Below are positions 50,089 to 57,940 of a stretch of 64,000 nucleotides of DNA, piece after piece (within the stretch, counting starts at the first letter, position 1; each line of letters begins with the position of its first letter). The stretch is from Mycobacterium avium subsp. avium (GTDB lineage Bacteria > Actinomycetota > Actinomycetes > Mycobacteriales > Mycobacteriaceae), in the NCBI RefSeq assembly GCF_009741445.1, contig NZ_CP046507.1, positions 4,278,001 through 4,342,000 of the forward strand, read 5' to 3'. The notes beneath the pieces were generated by a model. That model did not search any database. It saw nothing but the letters and a program-made list of their open reading frames with translations, and was not told the DNA's origin. The position numbers were made by a program, and so were the translations under genes.

Positions 50089-50952
50089 ATGCCTGACCTC
50101 ACACGCCGGGCGGTGCTCCGGATGGGCGCCGGTGCCAGCCTCGGCGCCGCCGGCGTGTTCGCGCTCAGCGCCCTGCTGGATCCGGGCACGGCGCGCGCCG
50201 CCACCCTGCCGCAGGCCCCGGCGCCGTTCGAGCCGCCGACGGCGGGCAAGACGCTGCCGACCCGGCTCACCGGATCGTTCGTGTCGGCGGCGCGCGGCGG
50301 CATCAAGACCAACTACGTGATCGCCATCCCGCCCGGGCAGACCGGGATGCTGCGTCCGGTGATCGCGCTGCACGGCGTGGACGGCGACGCCAACCAGATG
50401 CTCGACATGGGCGTGCCCGACGGGCTGGCCCAGCTGGTCAAGGCCGGCAAGCCGCCGTTCGCGGTGGTGGGTGTCGACGGCGGCAACACCTATTGGCACA
50501 AAAGGACTTCCGGCGAGGACTCGGGTGCGATGGTGCTCGACGAGCTGCTGCCGATGCTGTCCACCATGGGCTTCGACACCTCCCGGGTCGGGTTCATGGG
50601 GTGGTCGATGGGCGGCTACGGGGCGCTTCGCCTGGGCGCCAAGCTGGGCCCGTCGCGCACCGCCGGCATCTGCGCGATCAGCCCGGCGCTGTACACCTCG
50701 TACGCCACCAGTGCGCCCGGGGCGTTCGACAGCAACGAGGACTTCGTGCAGAACAGCGTGTTGGGCCTGCCCGCGCTGAATTCGATTCCGCTGCGGGTGG
50801 ATTGCGGCAACTTCGACCGCTTCTATTTCGCCACAAAGCAATTCGTCTACCAGTTGAAGACACCACCGGCAGGCAGCTTCTCCCTCGGCGGACACGATAT
50901 CGCCTTCTGGCGCAGTCAACTCCCCGCCGAACTGGCCTGGATGGCGACCTAG
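50089..50952 (+). CDS. Tat-exported alpha/beta-hydrolase esterase (Rv0519c-like)
   Basis: A 287-residue exported hydrolase. The N-terminus has a twin-arginine signal (LTRRAVLRMGAGASLGAAGVFALSALL) ending near ARAA. The catalytic domain has the nucleophile elbow FMGWSMGGYGALRLGA, and the late histidine in SLGGHDIAFWRSQLP. The fold resembles esterase D and the mycolyltransferase group, so lipid or mycolate ester cleavage is possible. ATG 50089 is preferred because it begins directly at the Tat motif and follows a leaderless -10 box; an in-frame ATG at 49942 would bury the signal. It is followed within 10 bases by an acyltransferase gene. Confidence 0.85.
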   Translation: MPDLTRRAVLRMGAGASLGAAGVFALSALLDPGTARAATLPQAPAPFEPPTAGKTLPTRLTGSFVSAARGGIKTNYVIAIPPGQTGMLRPVIALHGVDGDANQMLDMGVPDGLAQLVKAGKPPFAVVGVDGGNTYWHKRTSGEDSGAMVLDELLPMLSTMGFDTSRVGFMGWSMGGYGALRLGAKLGPSRTAGICAISPALYTSYATSAPGAFDSNEDFVQNSVLGLPALNSIPLRVDCGNFDRFYFATKQFVYQLKTPPAGSFSLGGHDIAFWRSQLPAELAWMAT

Positions 50953-50961
50953 CCCACGCAG

Positions 50962-53124
50962 ATGACACCCCGGCCGGAATCGCTCGCCAGCAGCCCACAG
51001 CCCGTGGAGCGGCGGGGCTTCCGAAGGGGATTCCGGCCCGACATCGAGGGACTGCGCGCCGTCGCGGTGATCGCCGTGGTGCTCTACCACGCCGGCATTC
51101 CCGGGATCGGCGGCGGCTACATCGGCGTGGACGTCTTCTTCGTCATCTCCGGCTTCCTCATCACCGGCCTGCTCTTCCGGGAAGCGTCCACCACCAATAC
51201 CGTTGCGCTGGGCCGCTTTTACGGTGCGCGGGCCCGCCGCCTGCTGCCGGCCGCGGCCATCGTCGGCACCGTCACCGCCATCGGCGCGGCCGCGGTGCTG
51301 CCGCCGCTGCAGGCCCGCAGTGTGTTCCTCGACGGCGTCGCCAGCGCCCTGTACGTCGGCAACTACCGGTTCGCGCTGCGCGGCACCGACTACCTGACCG
51401 CCGACGCGCCGTCGCCGTTCCAGCACTACTGGTCGCTGGGGGTGGAGGAGCAGTTCTATCTGGTGTGGCCGCTGCTCATCATCGCCGTCGCGGCGTCGGT
51501 GCGGCGTGTCCGGCCGCTGCGGGCGACGCCGCGCCCGGTGCCGTACGCGGTGGTGCTGGCGCTGATCGGGGCGGCGTCGTTGGTCGCGGGCGTGCTGTGG
51601 ACCCGCACCTCGCCGTCGTGGGCGTTCTTCTCGCTGCCCACCCGGGCCTGGGAGCTGGCGGCCGGCGGCCTGGTGGCCCTGTCGATCCAGCAGTGGCGCC
51701 GGCTGTCGCTGCGAACGGCGTCGATCGCCGGGTGGGGCGGTCTGGCGTTGATCCTGCTGACCTGCACCCAGCTCAACGCCCATACCCCGTATCCCGGCAC
51801 CGAGGCGCTGCTGCCGGTGCTGGGCACCGCGCTGATCATCGGTGGCGGCGCCGTCACCGGCGGGCTCGGGCCGGGCCGGCTGCTGTGCCGCCCGGCGATG
51901 CGCGCGATCGGCCGGATCTCCTATTCCTGGTACCTGTGGCACTGGCCGGTGCTGTTGCTGATGCCCGCGCTGCTCGGCGAGCCCGCGGGGCTGCCGGCCC
52001 GGCTGAGCGCGACGGCGGTGTCGGCGGGATTGGCCGTGCTCACCCTGCATCTGGTGGAGAATCCCGGCCGCTTCGCCGCCGCGCTGCGCCGCTCGGCGAA
52101 AGTCAGCCTGGTGGTCGCGGGCGGCGCGAGTGCCGCCACCGCGTGCGCATGCCTCGTGCTGCTCAACGTGATACCCGCCCCGGTGGGGCACGGCGTGGCC
52201 GCTCCCCGCGCGAACATCATCGCGACGCCCCCGTCCAACGTCCCCGCCGTCAGCGCGCAGGAGGCCGCGGTTCGTCAGGCCTTCGCGCAGGCCCGGGTCA
52301 TCCTCGCGGCCGCCGCCGGCGTGCGGGCCGTCCCGTCGAACCTGGACCCGCCGCTGGCCCAGGCACCCGCCGACAAGGCCGCGGTGTTCGTCAACGGCTG
52401 CGTGCGGTCCTGGCGCGACGTCGGCCAGAGCGAGTGCGCGACCGGCGACACCGCCTCGCCGACCACCGTGCCCCTGATCGGCGACTCGCACGCCGCCATG
52501 TGGAATCCGGCCTTCGAGCAGCTGGCCGGGCAACGGCACTGGCGGCTGGAAACCCTGGCGAAGGTGACCTGCCCACTGGCCGAGCTGCACATCGTCAGCC
52601 CGTATCTGGGCCGCGAGTACACCGAATGCGAGCAGTGGCGTGCCCAGATCATGGCCCGGATGAACGCCGACCACCCGCGGCTGGTCGTGCTGGACATGAG
52701 CCGGCGCTACGGCGCCGACTTCGGTTTCACCTCCTACGACCCGGCCTGGATCGACACCCTGGGCCGCACCGTGGCGCAGCTGCGCGGCACCGGCGCGACC
52801 GTGCTGGTGCTGGGGCCCGCGCCCGACCCGCATTCGTCGGCACCGGTCTGCCTGTCCGCTCATCTCGACGATGTAACCGCTTGTGCGCCAACCAGATCCG
52901 CGGCGATCGACGGCGACGGCGTCGCCGCCGAGCAGGCGGCGACGCTGGGCAACGGCGGTCACTACGCCGATTTGTCCGATTTGTTCTGCACGCCCGACCG
53001 GTGCCCGCTGATCGTCGGCAACACCCTGGTGTTCCGCGACGACAACCATGTGACGACCGAGTATGCGCGGCTGCTGGCGCCGGTGCTGGGCGCGCTGGCC
53101 GACCGCGCCCTGGCGGACGGGTGA
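50962..53124 (+). CDS. AT3-SGNH fusion acyltransferase (OafA/YrhL type)
   Basis: A 720-residue membrane O-acyltransferase. Residues 20 to about 400 form the acyltransferase-3 domain with ten or so helices: FRPDIEGLRAVAVIAVVLYHAG with the essential His, DVFFVISGFLITGLLF, and RFYGARARRLLPAA with the Arg motif. Residues 470-720 form a periplasmic SGNH domain: GDSHAAMWNPAF (block I Ser) and DNHVTTEYARLLAP (Asp and His). Such fusions transfer acyl groups to sugars of the cell envelope. Relatives in M. tuberculosis include Rv0111 and Rv1565c; the usual Rv0517 counterpart is the gene at 54095. The substrate is unknown. Confidence 0.88.
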   Translation: MTPRPESLASSPQPVERRGFRRGFRPDIEGLRAVAVIAVVLYHAGIPGIGGGYIGVDVFFVISGFLITGLLFREASTTNTVALGRFYGARARRLLPAAAIVGTVTAIGAAAVLPPLQARSVFLDGVASALYVGNYRFALRGTDYLTADAPSPFQHYWSLGVEEQFYLVWPLLIIAVAASVRRVRPLRATPRPVPYAVVLALIGAASLVAGVLWTRTSPSWAFFSLPTRAWELAAGGLVALSIQQWRRLSLRTASIAGWGGLALILLTCTQLNAHTPYPGTEALLPVLGTALIIGGGAVTGGLGPGRLLCRPAMRAIGRISYSWYLWHWPVLLLMPALLGEPAGLPARLSATAVSAGLAVLTLHLVENPGRFAAALRRSAKVSLVVAGGASAATACACLVLLNVIPAPVGHGVAAPRANIIATPPSNVPAVSAQEAAVRQAFAQARVILAAAAGVRAVPSNLDPPLAQAPADKAAVFVNGCVRSWRDVGQSECATGDTASPTTVPLIGDSHAAMWNPAFEQLAGQRHWRLETLAKVTCPLAELHIVSPYLGREYTECEQWRAQIMARMNADHPRLVVLDMSRRYGADFGFTSYDPAWIDTLGRTVAQLRGTGATVLVLGPAPDPHSSAPVCLSAHLDDVTACAPTRSAAIDGDGVAAEQAATLGNGGHYADLSDLFCTPDRCPLIVGNTLVFRDDNHVTTEYARLLAPVLGALADRALADG

Positions 53125-53189
53125 GCGCGATGAACCGCTCGGCGCCGTCGAACGTCAGATCAGTGAAGGGTTATTGGAGGTTGTAGGAC

Positions 53190-53306
53190 ATGTCTCCGCT
53201 GCTGCTGGTCTGTGTGGCCGTCGCCGCACCCTTCGCCGGAATCGGCCTGCTGCAGCTGCAGGCCCGGCTGGAACGCTGGGACTACGAGCGGCACGCCGAC
53301 GACTGA
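53190..53306 (+). CDS. 38-residue membrane miniprotein
   Basis: A 38-codon frame from ATG 53190 to TGA 53304-53306. It encodes one N-terminal hydrophobic helix (SPLLLVCVAVAAPFAGIGLL) followed by a charged amphipathic tail (QARLERWDYERHADD). GGAGG stands about 10 bases before the start and AGGAC directly before it. It lies 65 bases after the acyltransferase gene on the same strand and 8 bases before the convergent SGNH gene. Codon use is typical of the neighbours. It could be a partner of the acyltransferase; the function is unknown. Confidence 0.6.
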   Translation: MSPLLLVCVAVAAPFAGIGLLQLQARLERWDYERHADD

Positions 53307-53314
53307 CGCCCCGG

Positions 53315-54004
53315 TCAGGTCGACAGCTGGGTGCGGATCAGCGGTGCGATCTTGTCCGCCATGTATTGGTGCCCCGCGTCATTCGGGTGCACCCCGTCCG
53401 CGCCGATCAGGTCGGGCCGGCCGACGAACCAGTGTTCGGCGATCGGGTCGATGAACGTCGCCCCGGCCGCCCCGGCCGCGCCGCCGAGGATGTCGCGGAT
53501 CAGGTACATCGACGGCGGCACGTCGGCGGTCGGCCACGGCGGTCCGATCACCAGCAGGCGCGCGGCCGGCGCCAGCCGGCGGGCCAGATCCAAAGCGGCG
53601 TGCGTCTTTTCGATCAGCAGCCCGGGATCGACCCCCTGGTCGTTGCGGGAGCCGAAGAACACCACCAGCGCGTCATCGGACTGCACCGCGCGGGCGGTCA
53701 GATCCTCGAAGATGCTGCCGTGGTCGCCGGTCACGGCGTAACCGGCCCTGCCCTCGGCCGCCACGTCGGCCGACACCCGTGACCCGCGCGCGCTGAGCAC
53801 CTGCCACGCGCGCGACGGCCACGACCTGGCGCCCAGGCCGCCCTCGTTGGTCCCGGTGGTGTACGAATCCCCAATCACTGCCACATGATTCAGCCGGAAG
53901 TCCAGCGTCAGCGTCTCGTACGTGCGCAGCTGCGCCGGGTATGCCACAAGGCCCACGCCCAGCAGAAGACTCACCCCGATGAGAAAGGTGGCCAGACGAC
54001 TCAC
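53315..54004 (-). CDS. Exported SGNH/GDSL-type hydrolase (Rv0518-like)
   Basis: A 229-residue esterase-fold protein with an N-terminal membrane or signal helix (RLATFLIGVSLLLGVGLVAYPAQL). Block I is VIGDSYTTGTNEGG with the catalytic Ser. The Asn block appears as FFGSRNDQGVDP, and block V is DGVHPNDAGHQYMADKI with the Asp-His pair. GTG 54004 is preferred because GGAGG lies 5 bases before it; ATG 54028 is an alternative. It lies 90 bases downstream of the AT3 acyltransferase on the same strand and probably adds or removes acyl groups on the same envelope glycan. The substrate is unknown. Confidence 0.85.
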   Translation of the reverse strand: MSRLATFLIGVSLLLGVGLVAYPAQLRTYETLTLDFRLNHVAVIGDSYTTGTNEGGLGARSWPSRAWQVLSARGSRVSADVAAEGRAGYAVTGDHGSIFEDLTARAVQSDDALVVFFGSRNDQGVDPGLLIEKTHAALDLARRLAPAARLLVIGPPWPTADVPPSMYLIRDILGGAAGAAGATFIDPIAEHWFVGRPDLIGADGVHPNDAGHQYMADKIAPLIRTQLST

Positions 54005-54094
54005 TCCTACCTCCACTGTCAACGGCATGGTCGGGCGCCGCCGCGTTCTCACCGAATACTGCCAGTAGGTCGCGGCCGGCCGCTAAGGCGGCCA

Positions 54095-55408
54095 TCACAC
54101 CGCGCGGGCCGAAATCGCTTCCAGCGGACGGTCGATCGGATGCAGCTTGGTGTTGGCCGGTTCGCCGGGGTCGCTTCTCGCGCTGACGGCTCGCACGTCG
54201 ACCATCTTGCGCATCCACCGGCGGGCGGGCTCTTCCACGCCGTGATACAAGACGACCGCGCCGGCCAGGGCGATCGCGAGCAGGCCGATGACGTTCCATT
54301 TCCACGGGTTGTCCTGGGTCACCAGCTCGAACTGCTCGACCGCCCATCCCCACGAGGTGTGCACCAGCTCGTGCACCATGTACAGGCAGAACGAGATCTT
54401 GCCGCCGTAGACCATCGCCCGGGCCGACAACACACGCGGCAGGCTGCCCAGGCCGACGGCCAGCGAGATGACCAGCGGGACGAACAACACGTCGACGACG
54501 CCGCCGCTGTCGTTCTCGACCACACCCGATATCGGGTGTGCGCCAAACCAATACAGCACGCCCACCATGGCGGCCAGCAGCAGCAGCGAGATGTAGCCCG
54601 CGATCCGGCGGCCCTGGTCGGTCAGCCGCAACCTGCGCACCGCCGCGCACGCCAGCGCGCCGGCGGTGAACTGCGTGACGATGCGCGGCAACCAGCTCCA
54701 CGGCGTGTAGAAGTGGCCGCTGGCCAGCAGCATCACCACCGGCGGCAGCGACGCCGCGAACGCCAGCACCATCAGGCTGCGCGCCCGGGTCGCCTGCTTC
54801 ATCCGCAGCAGCACCAGCACCATACCGGCGAACAGCACGTAGGCCAGCCATTCGGCGCTGATCGACCAGGCCGGGCCGTCCCAGCTGGAATCGTCGAAGA
54901 ACGGCACAAACCACAACTGCACCAACAGGATCTGGCGCACGTAGCTGATCGCGGTCAGCGACGCGGCGTCCGGCGACGGCACGTGCCCGACGTGCAGCGT
55001 GAAGATCACCCACAGCGCGGCCAGGTGCAACGTGACCAGGTACACCGGCCACACCCGCGCCAGCCGCAGCCACAGGAAATGCAGCGTGGCCCGCGTCGAG
55101 AAGGACCGGCCCATCCGGTCGAGATAGTTGTACGTCAGCACGAATCCGCTGAGGATGAAGAACAGGTCGACGCCCTGGGCGCCGCAATTGAGCACCGGTG
55201 CCAGCGCGTCGCGCAGATCGGGTGAGGCATCGCCGAGCATGGGCCGGAAGTGAAACAGCACCACCCACAGCGCGGCGACGATACGGAGTCCCGTCAGGGC
55301 TTTGATCTCGCCCCTGATCTCTCCGCCCCGCACGTTGCTCTTTCCCGTCTGGATCCTGCTGTTGCGTTCTCGTGCCGCCCGGCTGAGCGGGCGCGGCGGC
55401 CGTCTCAC
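54095..55408 (-). CDS. Membrane O-acyltransferase, AT3 family (Rv0517-like)
   Basis: A 437-residue acyltransferase-3 protein with about ten helices and no fused SGNH domain. GEIKALTGLRIVAALWVVLFHFRPM carries the active-site His, VDLFFILSGFVLTYNYLDRM the second motif, and FLWLRLARVWPVYLV the arginine motif. ISFCLYMVHELVHTSWGW near residue 340 is the late conserved block. The separate SGNH protein encoded just downstream would supply the missing domain, mirroring the fused enzyme at 50962. GTG 55408 is taken as start; GTG 55333 is an alternative close to the first conserved residues. Confidence 0.86.
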   Translation of the reverse strand: MRRPPRPLSRAARERNSRIQTGKSNVRGGEIRGEIKALTGLRIVAALWVVLFHFRPMLGDASPDLRDALAPVLNCGAQGVDLFFILSGFVLTYNYLDRMGRSFSTRATLHFLWLRLARVWPVYLVTLHLAALWVIFTLHVGHVPSPDAASLTAISYVRQILLVQLWFVPFFDDSSWDGPAWSISAEWLAYVLFAGMVLVLLRMKQATRARSLMVLAFAASLPPVVMLLASGHFYTPWSWLPRIVTQFTAGALACAAVRRLRLTDQGRRIAGYISLLLLAAMVGVLYWFGAHPISGVVENDSGGVVDVLFVPLVISLAVGLGSLPRVLSARAMVYGGKISFCLYMVHELVHTSWGWAVEQFELVTQDNPWKWNVIGLLAIALAGAVVLYHGVEEPARRWMRKMVDVRAVSARSDPGEPANTKLHPIDRPLEAISARAV

Positions 55409-55623
55409 CAGCCCCCGACCGGCAACCGGCAGCCATGGCAGCCTAGCAGCGCAATCGCCCCGATGGGTGGACGGTTGTGGTGTGCCACACCGCGTTCACC
55501 CGGGCCTTTGGCCGGGCGGCGTTTGCTCGGGTTTCGCTGGGCCGGGGCCGTCGCGGCGGCCTCAGCGGCTTCTTAGCAAAGAGTTAGACGCGGCTACCGG
55601 TCTCCTTAGGCTTGCGGCCTAGC

Positions 55624-55647
55624 GTTTGAGGCAGCTTCGGTGGGTGT
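55624..55647 (+). promoter_or_regulatory. Weak SigF-like promoter upstream of the STAS gene
   Basis: GTTT (55624-55627) and GGGTGT (55642-55647) are 14 bases apart, near the mycobacterial SigF pattern (GTTT, 15-17 bases, GGGTAT). They lie 52 bases before ATG 55699. The spacer is one base short and one position deviates, so this is tentative. The rest of the 55409-55698 gap shows nothing clear. Confidence 0.25.
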
Positions 55648-55698
55648 GGAGGCGCCCTTCGAAGGCAGCGCGAGCGCCACGGCGAGTGAGGGGTCCTC

Positions 55699-56139
55699 AT
55701 GACGATCGCAGGTACCGAGACGCGCCACGACAACTGCGTGTTTGACTGCGACGGCGCTCAGGTCCGGGCACATCACCGTCACCTGGCGACCGTGGTGCAC
55801 ATCCGCGGCGTGATCGACGACGCCAACGTGGACCGGATCAGCCACCACATTCGGCGTTTCACCCTCGGCGAAAACCCGGTGGTGCTCGACGTCGCCGATG
55901 TCTCCCAATTTGCTGAGGCCGGCATCTCGCTGCTGTACGCCTTCGACGCCGATTGTCGCGCCGCCGAGGTGGAGTGGACGCTGGTCGCCAGCTCGGCGGT
56001 CACCGCGGTGCTCGACGACACCGGTCACGACGCCAGCTTCCCGATCATGCGCTCGGTTCACGAGGTGCTGCGGGATCGGGCCGACGCCATCGCGGTCCGC
56101 CGCCGGATGGCGTTGCCGCTGGTCAAGAAGACGTCGTAG
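55699..56139 (+). CDS. Anti-anti-sigma factor-like STAS protein (Rv0516c/OprA-like)
   Basis: A 146-residue STAS-domain protein. The core reads LATVVHIRGVIDDANVDRISHHIRRF, NPVVLDVADVSQFAEAGISLLYAFD and WTLVASSAVTAVLDD. The serine at the end of the second block (AGIS) is the position phosphorylated in SpoIIAA-type proteins. In M. tuberculosis the homologue is a PknD substrate that links osmotic stress to the SigF system; Thr2, the reported phosphosite there, is also Thr2 here (MTIAG). Its last 17 bases overlap the end of the convergent membrane gene. Regulation by SigF is possible but only weakly supported. Confidence 0.85.
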   Translation: MTIAGTETRHDNCVFDCDGAQVRAHHRHLATVVHIRGVIDDANVDRISHHIRRFTLGENPVVLDVADVSQFAEAGISLLYAFDADCRAAEVEWTLVASSAVTAVLDDTGHDASFPIMRSVHEVLRDRADAIAVRRRMALPLVKKTS

Positions 56140-56383
56140 CGGCCGAACGGGCGCGCCGCAGCCGGGTGATCCCGACCACGGCCAACACCCCGGCACTCGT
56201 CAACAACACCAGTGTGAGCAGCAGCAGCTGCGGGTCGTACACCACCGACGTGGTGAACGGCTGCCCGTCGGCGATGGGCGCGACGGCCACGCTGTGATGC
56301 GAGCGCACCCAGCTCACCGCCGACCCGGCCAGCGCGGCGACGGCCAGGACGAGTTCGACGACCGCGCGGGAGCCGGCGATCAT
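56123..56383 (-). CDS. Small membrane protein (Rv0514-like)
   Basis: An 86-residue protein with two membrane helices, residues 5-25 (SRAVVELVLAVAALAGSAVSW) and about 50-75 (LLLLTLVLLTSAGVLAVVGITRL). Between them is an extracytoplasmic loop containing SVAVAPIADGQPFTTSVVYDPQ. ATG 56383 overlaps the Rv0513-like stop (ATGA). It ends the hemA-hemC-hemD-hemB transcription unit. The function is unknown; its 3' end overlaps the STAS gene on the other strand. Confidence 0.78.
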   Translation of the reverse strand: MIAGSRAVVELVLAVAALAGSAVSWVRSHHSVAVAPIADGQPFTTSVVYDPQLLLLTLVLLTSAGVLAVVGITRLRRARSAATTSS

Positions 56384-56940
56384 TGCGCCGTCCCGGCGTC
56401 GTCGTCGGGATCGCGGTCCAGCACGTCCGTGCGGCTCGGTTCCACCCGCTCCTGCACCAGCGGGGTCAGCGCGGCGCGCAGCTGGCGATGACGGCGTGCC
56501 CACGCCTGGGCGGTGCGGCCGTTGGTCAGCTTGAGGCCGATGCCGATCCGCCCGCGCGGCACCCCGACCAGCTCGCCCAGCGCCCGCGCCGACTGCCAGC
56601 GCGCCAGCTCCTTGCCGGAGGCCTCGTTGTTTTCGGCCTCCGGGTACACCTTGACGATTTCGCGCACCAGGATCGTCTCGGTGCCCTGGCGCAACGCCTC
56701 CTCGGTGAGCTCGACCGAGACGTGGATGCGCGCCGCCTTCACCTGCAAGCCCACGAACGCCGACACCAGCACCAAAAAGATCGCGGGCACCACCAGCGAC
56801 ACCTTGGCGCCGCTCCAGATTTCGATCAGCACCATGGCCGCCGCGGACGCCGGCCCGCAGGCCACCCACCCCCAGCTGGCCCCCGGCTCGTAGAACAACC
56901 GCTTCGGCTGGACGTCGTCCCCGGTCGTGTCTGATGTCAA
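56380..56940 (-). CDS. Conserved membrane-associated protein (Rv0513-like, DUF3093)
   Basis: A 186-residue protein with two closely spaced hydrophobic helices near residues 25-60 (WVACGPASAAAMVLIEIWSG and VVPAIFLVLVSAFVGLQV). A soluble domain follows with KAARIHVSVELTEEALRQG and SARALGELVGVPRGRIGIGLKLTNGRTAQAWARRH, the DUF3093 layout. TTG 56940 lies 13 bases after the hemB stop and starts the conserved LTSDTTGDDVQPKRLFYEPG. No better start is seen. It is co-transcribed with the heme genes; the function is unknown. Confidence 0.75.
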   Translation of the reverse strand: MTSDTTGDDVQPKRLFYEPGASWGWVACGPASAAAMVLIEIWSGAKVSLVVPAIFLVLVSAFVGLQVKAARIHVSVELTEEALRQGTETILVREIVKVYPEAENNEASGKELARWQSARALGELVGVPRGRIGIGLKLTNGRTAQAWARRHRQLRAALTPLVQERVEPSRTDVLDRDPDDDAGTAQ

Positions 56941-56953
56941 CGCAAGCCCCGTC

Positions 56954-57934
56954 TCACGACAGCCACCCTGCCGCATCCGCGGCCCAATAGCTCAGAACGA
57001 TATCGGCTCCGGCGCGTCGGATGCTGGTCAGAGACTCCAGCGCCGCGGCGCGCTCGTCGATCCAATTGTTCGCGGCCGCAGCACAAATCATCGCGTACTC
57101 CCCCGACACCTGGTAGGCGGCCACCGGGACCGGCGAGACCTCCGCCGCGGCGGCCACCACGTCCAGATAGCTCATCGCCGGCTTGACCATCACGATGTCG
57201 GCGCCCTCGTCGAGGTCCAGCCGGATCTCGCGCAGCGCCTCGCGGGAGTTACCGGTCTCCTGCTGATAGGTGCGCCGATCCCCGGACAGGCTGGAGCTGA
57301 CCGCCTCCCGGAACGGGCCGTAGAACGCCGAGGCGAACTTGGCGGCGTAGGCCAGGATCACCACGTCGGTGAAGCCGGCGGCGTCCAGTCCGTCGCGAAT
57401 CGCGCCCACCTGACCGTCCATCATCCCGCTCGGCCCGACCACGTGGGCGCCCGACTCCGCTTGCGCCACAGCGAGATTCACGTAGCGCGCCACCGTGGCG
57501 TCGTTGTCCACCCGGCCCCGGTCATCCAGCACGCCGCAGTGCCCGTGGTCGGTGAACTCGTCCAGGCAGGTGTCGGCCATCAGCACGGTGGCATCGCCGA
57601 GGTCCTTGGCCAGATCGCGCAGCGCGACGTTGAGGATGCCGTCGGGGTCGGTGCCGGCCGAACCAATCGGATCCTTGTCCTCGTCGCCCGGCACACCGAA
57701 CAGCATCAGACCGCCCACCCCGGCGGCGACGGCGCTGGCGGCGGCGGCGCGCAGCGAGTCGCGGGTGTGCTGCACCACCTTCGGCATCGAGGCGATCGGA
57801 CGCGGCTCGTCGATACCGTCGGCGACGAACATCGGCAGCACCAAATGCCTTGGCTCCAAGGAGGTTTGGGCCACCAGGCGGCGCAGCGCCGGGGTCGAGC
57901 GAAGCCGGCGCGGACGCTGCCGCGGGTAAGCCAT
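56954..57934 (-). CDS. hemB: Delta-aminolevulinic acid dehydratase (porphobilinogen synthase) HemB
   Basis: Joins two 5-aminolevulinate molecules to porphobilinogen. The 326-residue product has LVLPMFVADG, the metal-binding loop MADTCLDEFTDHGHCG (two Cys, as in Zn-type enzymes), the first active lysine in AYAAKFASAFYGPFR, the Schiff-base lysine in ADIVMVKPAMSYLD and VSGEYAM. ATG 57934 lies 6 bases after the hemD stop. It corresponds to Rv0512. It is the fourth gene in the row hemA, hemC, hemD, hemB. Confidence 0.95.
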   Translation of the reverse strand: MAYPRQRPRRLRSTPALRRLVAQTSLEPRHLVLPMFVADGIDEPRPIASMPKVVQHTRDSLRAAAASAVAAGVGGLMLFGVPGDEDKDPIGSAGTDPDGILNVALRDLAKDLGDATVLMADTCLDEFTDHGHCGVLDDRGRVDNDATVARYVNLAVAQAESGAHVVGPSGMMDGQVGAIRDGLDAAGFTDVVILAYAAKFASAFYGPFREAVSSSLSGDRRTYQQETGNSREALREIRLDLDEGADIVMVKPAMSYLDVVAAAAEVSPVPVAAYQVSGEYAMICAAAANNWIDERAAALESLTSIRRAGADIVLSYWAADAAGWLS

Positions 57935-57940
57935 GAGACG

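Noticed and set aside
50011..53049. A 1012-codon open frame antisense to the esterase and acyltransferase genes
   Set aside because: Very long but only an artefact of high GC; no domain pattern, and both plus-strand genes are well supported.
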